From Chloroflexota bacterium (GTDB lineage: Bacteria > Chloroflexota > Ktedonobacteria > Ktedonobacterales > Ktedonobacteraceae): DNA of 28,428 bases. Position 1 is the first letter of the stretch; each line of letters begins with the position of its first letter. Under the pieces are notes generated by a model. That model was not told the origin of the DNA. It made no database searches and saw only the letters and a list, made by a program, of their open reading frames with translations. Shown here piece by piece: positions 26,701 through 28,428 of the stretch. The stretch is from NCBI GenBank assembly GCA_005879655.1, contig VBJK01000088.1, positions 11,285-39,712 on the forward strand, read 5' to 3'. The translations under genes were made by a program, and so were the position numbers.

Positions 26701-28121
26701 ATGCAGATTCCAGAGAGATGGGTCTGGATACCGGCGTGCGTAGCCGTGTAATTGGACGTGTACTGGCAGAGCCAATTCCTGACCTTGATGATATTGAGGT
26801 TGGCGAAGAGTTGACCGATGAAGTGATCGATGAGATCATCGCCGCGAACGTGAAAGCTGTACGTGTACGCTCCGTACTGAACTGTCTGGCACGACGTGGA
26901 ATTTGCCGCAAGTGCTACGGACGAGATCTGGCCGCCAACGCTCTGGTGCGTACAGGCGCTGCCGTCGGTATTATTGCCGCGCAGTCCATTGGCGAGCCTG
27001 GTACACAGCTGACCATGCGTACCTTCCACACTGGTGGTATCGCTGGTGCACAGGGAGACATCACACAAGGTCTGCCACGTGTCGAAGAATTGTTTGAAGC
27101 TCGCGTACCAAAAGATAAAGCAGAGATCAGCGAAATCGATGGCGTTGTTGAGGTCGTCAAAGACGAAGCGACTAGTGCGCGTACCGTACGGGTCGTCTCA
27201 ACCAATGTCTTCTTCGACGAGTATCCTCTGCCCGCTGGCAGTCAGGTGTTAGTGAGCGAACAGGAACGCGTGCACAAGGATCAGATCATGGCTCTGCTGC
27301 CGAATCAAAAAGGTGGAGAGCCTGTGCCGGTACTGGCGCGCACAGAGGGTGATGTCTTCGTTAACGCCGAAGAGAGTGGCACCCAAAAAATCCTGATCCG
27401 CTTTGAGGAGAAAGAAGAGCGTTCGTATCCTGTACCAGCTGCACGCAATATCATCGTCAGCACTGGTCAGAAGGTTCATGCGGGCACGCCGTTTACTGCT
27501 GGACAGCGCGATCCACAGGATGTGTTGCGCATCCAGGGACGCGAGGCAGTACAATTGTATCTCGTTAAAGAGGTACAGCGTGTCTATCGTAACACTGGTG
27601 TTTATATCAACGACAAGCACATTGAAGTGATCATTCGCCAGATGTTGCGGCGCGTCAAGATTGATGATCCCGGTGATACGGAAATGTTACCAAATGACCT
27701 TGTGGATCGCTTTGTGTATGCGGATACCAATGCCCGCGTCCTGGCCGAAGGTGGCGAGCCAGCAACGGCACAGACCATTCTGTTAGGTGTCACCAAAGCA
27801 TCGCTCAATACCGATAGCTTCCTGGCAGCAGCCTCCTTCCAAGAGACGACACGCGTGCTGACAGAGGCGGCCATAGAAGCTCAGACGGATCATCTGGTTG
27901 GTCTGAAAGAGAACGTGATTATCGGTAAACTGATACCGGCAGGTTCGGGCATCGCACAACGTCGCCGCGACCAGATCGCGCGTCAGCAGGCCGCAGCCGC
28001 ACGTATCGCCGCTGCACCAGTTGGCGCGGGTGTCGTAGGTAGTGGCGCAACGAACAGCTTTAGCGCAGTCGGAGTTAGCAGTACTCTCGGCCTCACACTT
28101 GACAGTAGGGACGATGAGTGA
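23760..28121 (+). CDS. rpoC: RNA polymerase beta' subunit
   Basis: This is a complete 1453-residue RpoC. The N-terminal zinc site is C60, C62, C75 and C78 ([19 protein letters not shown]). The catalytic NADFDGDQM has D628, D630 and D632 binding the active-site magnesium. The second zinc site is C971, C1042, C1049 and C1052. The trigger-loop/bridge region has the SGMRGLM...[37 protein letters not shown] signature, and the C-terminus has [23 protein letters not shown]. Between about 140 and 330 sits a long charged coiled-coil insertion of about 190 residues in the clamp, absent from E. coli; Thermus has a larger insertion in this region. AGGAGG at 23750-23755 precedes the ATG. The tail is Ala/Gly/Ser-rich. 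Confidence 0.97.
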   Translation: MLEVNDFNAIRISLASPEQIRGWSYGEVTKPETINYRTLKPEKDGLFCERIFGPTKDWECYCGKYKRVRFKGIVCDKCGVEVARSKVRRERMGHIELASPVSHIWYFKGTPSRIGLLLDLSPRNLERILYFALYVVTHIDEEARQRELMRLDEQMVALEQNLDSKVLERINSLRSQRDSAVNETEQRFSVTSRQEIEERREQDLEAARHAESETLAELRAAMNRPAADDIVFAPTDSIIVKAGDVATPKHLDILERIAETSRNAIAEQARRELEASVSESKREVDRLGLEYQGQIDTAQSQLERERNETRQRIEQARRDLESLKKMDLLPENRCRELKDLFSEVFRAAMGAEAVRELIAGIDMDKLAGDLRHEISSTVGQRRKKATKRLKVVEAFRKSATLPEWMILTVLPVLPPDLRPMVQLDGGRFATSDLNDLYRRVINRNNRLKRLLELGAPETIIRNEKRMLQEACDALIDNGRRGRAVAGSGNHKLKSLSDMLKGKQGRFRQNLLGKRVDYSGRSVIVVGPELKLHQCGLPKRMALELFKPFVMRKLVEQNFAHNIKSAKRFVERVKPEVWDVLEEVIKDHPVLLNRAPTLHRLGIQAFEAVLVEGSAIQLHPLVCSAFNADFDGDQMAVHVPLSEKAQDEARQFMMSTRNLLSPAHGEPSIGASQDMVLGCFYLTQERPNKKGEGRRFTDTNEALLAYQHGVVDLQARIRVRLGYVDVYDNPPPEKLTLQSNGKLVETTVGRIIFNEALPERLRFKNYAMKKENLKQIIADCFKVYGRAKTTELADEIKRLGFSFATKAGATIAISDVKVPTGKQEELAKADARISELEEQYRDGLITDNEKYQQTVDIWNEVTDNVTKMVEATLDPFGSIYTIAKSGATKAKFQQIRQLSGMRGLMASPSGKIIAIPIRGNFREGLSVLEYFISSHGARKGLADTALRTAESGYLTRRLIDVAQDAIVTEEDCGTVEGILITDADSREMGLDTGVRSRVIGRVLAEPIPDLDDIEVGEELTDEVIDEIIAANVKAVRVRSVLNCLARRGICRKCYGRDLAANALVRTGAAVGIIAAQSIGEPGTQLTMRTFHTGGIAGAQGDITQGLPRVEELFEARVPKDKAEISEIDGVVEVVKDEATSARTVRVVSTNVFFDEYPLPAGSQVLVSEQERVHKDQIMALLPNQKGGEPVPVLARTEGDVFVNAEESGTQKILIRFEEKEERSYPVPAARNIIVSTGQKVHAGTPFTAGQRDPQDVLRIQGREAVQLYLVKEVQRVYRNTGVYINDKHIEVIIRQMLRRVKIDDPGDTEMLPNDLVDRFVYADTNARVLAEGGEPATAQTILLGVTKASLNTDSFLAAASFQETTRVLTEAAIEAQTDHLVGLKENVIIGKLIPAGSGIAQRRRDQIARQQAAAARIAAAPVGAGVVGSGATNSFSAVGVSSTLGLTLDSRDDE

Positions 28122-28155
28122 TAGTATACACAACCGCGTATATGTGATGTTAAAG

Positions 28156-28180
28156 TCGCGGGTAGCTACGCTATCCGCGA
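28156..28180 (+). other. Hairpin in the rpoC-rpsL gap
   Basis: TCGCGGGTAGC (28156-28166) pairs with GCTATCCGCGA (28170-28180), 11 bp including one G-T, around a 3-nt TAC loop. It is not followed by T residues, so it is unlikely to stop transcription. Like the rpoB-rpoC hairpin, it may be a processing or stability element. Confidence 0.6.
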
Positions 28181-28210
28181 TACTTAATGAGGACAGGGGA
28201 GGATCTTTCC

Positions 28211-28428
28211 TTGCCGACAATTAATCAATTGGTTCGTAAGGGGCGTTCGCAGAAGCAGAAAAAAGTTAAAGCCCCCGCGTTGTTGTATTCATACAACGCG
28301 TTAAAGAATAGAACCTCGCGCTTGCGTGGCTCGCCACAAAAACGTGGCGTGTGCACCCAGGTGCGTACTATGACGCCCAAGAAGCCGAACTCGGCAATGC
28401 GTAAGATTGCTCGTGTTCGTCTCTCAAA
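28211..28428 (+). CDS. rpsL: Ribosomal protein S12, 5' part
   Basis: The first 72 codons of the 30S decoding-centre protein S12 are present; the gene runs off the window. It starts [24 protein letters not shown] and continues with [31 protein letters not shown], the universal S12 core. The streptomycin-relevant lysine in TPKKPNS is the wild-type residue. The start codon is TTG at 28211, 8 nt after AGGGGAGG. No ATG exists near the conserved N-terminus, so TTG is secure. It follows rpoC by 89 nt and probably shares its transcript, as in the common rpoBC-rpsL-rpsG order. Confidence 0.95.
   Translation, partial: MPTINQLVRKGRSQKQKKVKAPALLYSYNALKNRTSRLRGSPQKRGVCTQVRTMTPKKPNSAMRKIARVRLS

Overview
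The window looks like a chromosomal segment of a Ktedonobacteria-type Chloroflexota bacterium. This is inferred from the protein character: DUF4097-like membrane proteins, LppX-like lipoproteins, multi-FHA proteins, a long coiled-coil insertion in RpoC, and an rpoB-rpoC-rpsL order with no rplJL directly upstream. GC content looks moderate. No rRNA, tRNA, CRISPR array or complete insertion sequence was recognised.

Layout. 1-2494 (minus): the front of a triple-FHA protein, cut by the window edge, and a one-pass membrane protein with a DUF4097-like exterior. 2656-6580 (plus): an LppX/LprAFG-type lipoprotein, then a tight cluster of metallo-beta-lactamase-fold hydrolase, M50 site-2 protease, HD hydrolase and scpA. 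6598-6709: a small cluster of a 22-nt palindromic repeat. 6753-9436 (minus): an ECF sigma factor translationally coupled to an unusual anti-sigma factor whose outer part is a complete periplasmic-binding-protein sensor. 9437-10650: an eroded patch holding a truncated hicA, an intact hicB and the 5' remnant of a D12-class DNA adenine methylase. 10669-12894: a heat-shock operon grpE-dnaJ-hspR whose promoter overlaps a HAIR-like operator. 12889-14184 (minus): a zinc-type alcohol dehydrogenase overlapping hspR tail to tail. 14316-16207 (minus): an OmpR-family response regulator and its histidine kinase. 16495-18394 (plus): an Rrf2/IscR-type regulator with three cysteines, a receiver-only protein and a cysteine synthase gene broken by a deletion of about 44 nt. 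18554-19390: a four-pass membrane protein. 19391-20253: terminator hairpins, a consensus sigma-70 promoter and a structured leader of about 400 nt ending in a terminator ahead of rpoB. 20254-28428: rpoB, rpoC and the start of rpsL.

Functional links. The sigma/anti-sigma pair reads as a one-polypeptide ligand sensor: a cytoplasmic zinc-binding anti-sigma domain, three membrane helices and an exterior Leu/Ile/Val-binding-protein fold. The grpE-dnaJ-hspR unit is probably feedback-repressed by HspR. The rpoBC-rpsL unit seems to be driven by one strong promoter with an attenuator-like leader, and both intercistronic gaps (rpoB/rpoC and rpoC/rpsL) carry strong hairpins without T-tracts.

Caution. 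Two genes, cysK-like and the essential rpoB, each carry an internal deletion plus frameshift (about 44 and about 86 nt, judged from memory of family alignments). An intact rpoB is essential, so an assembly error must be considered there, and by extension in cysK. All family calls come from reading motifs; no database search was run.
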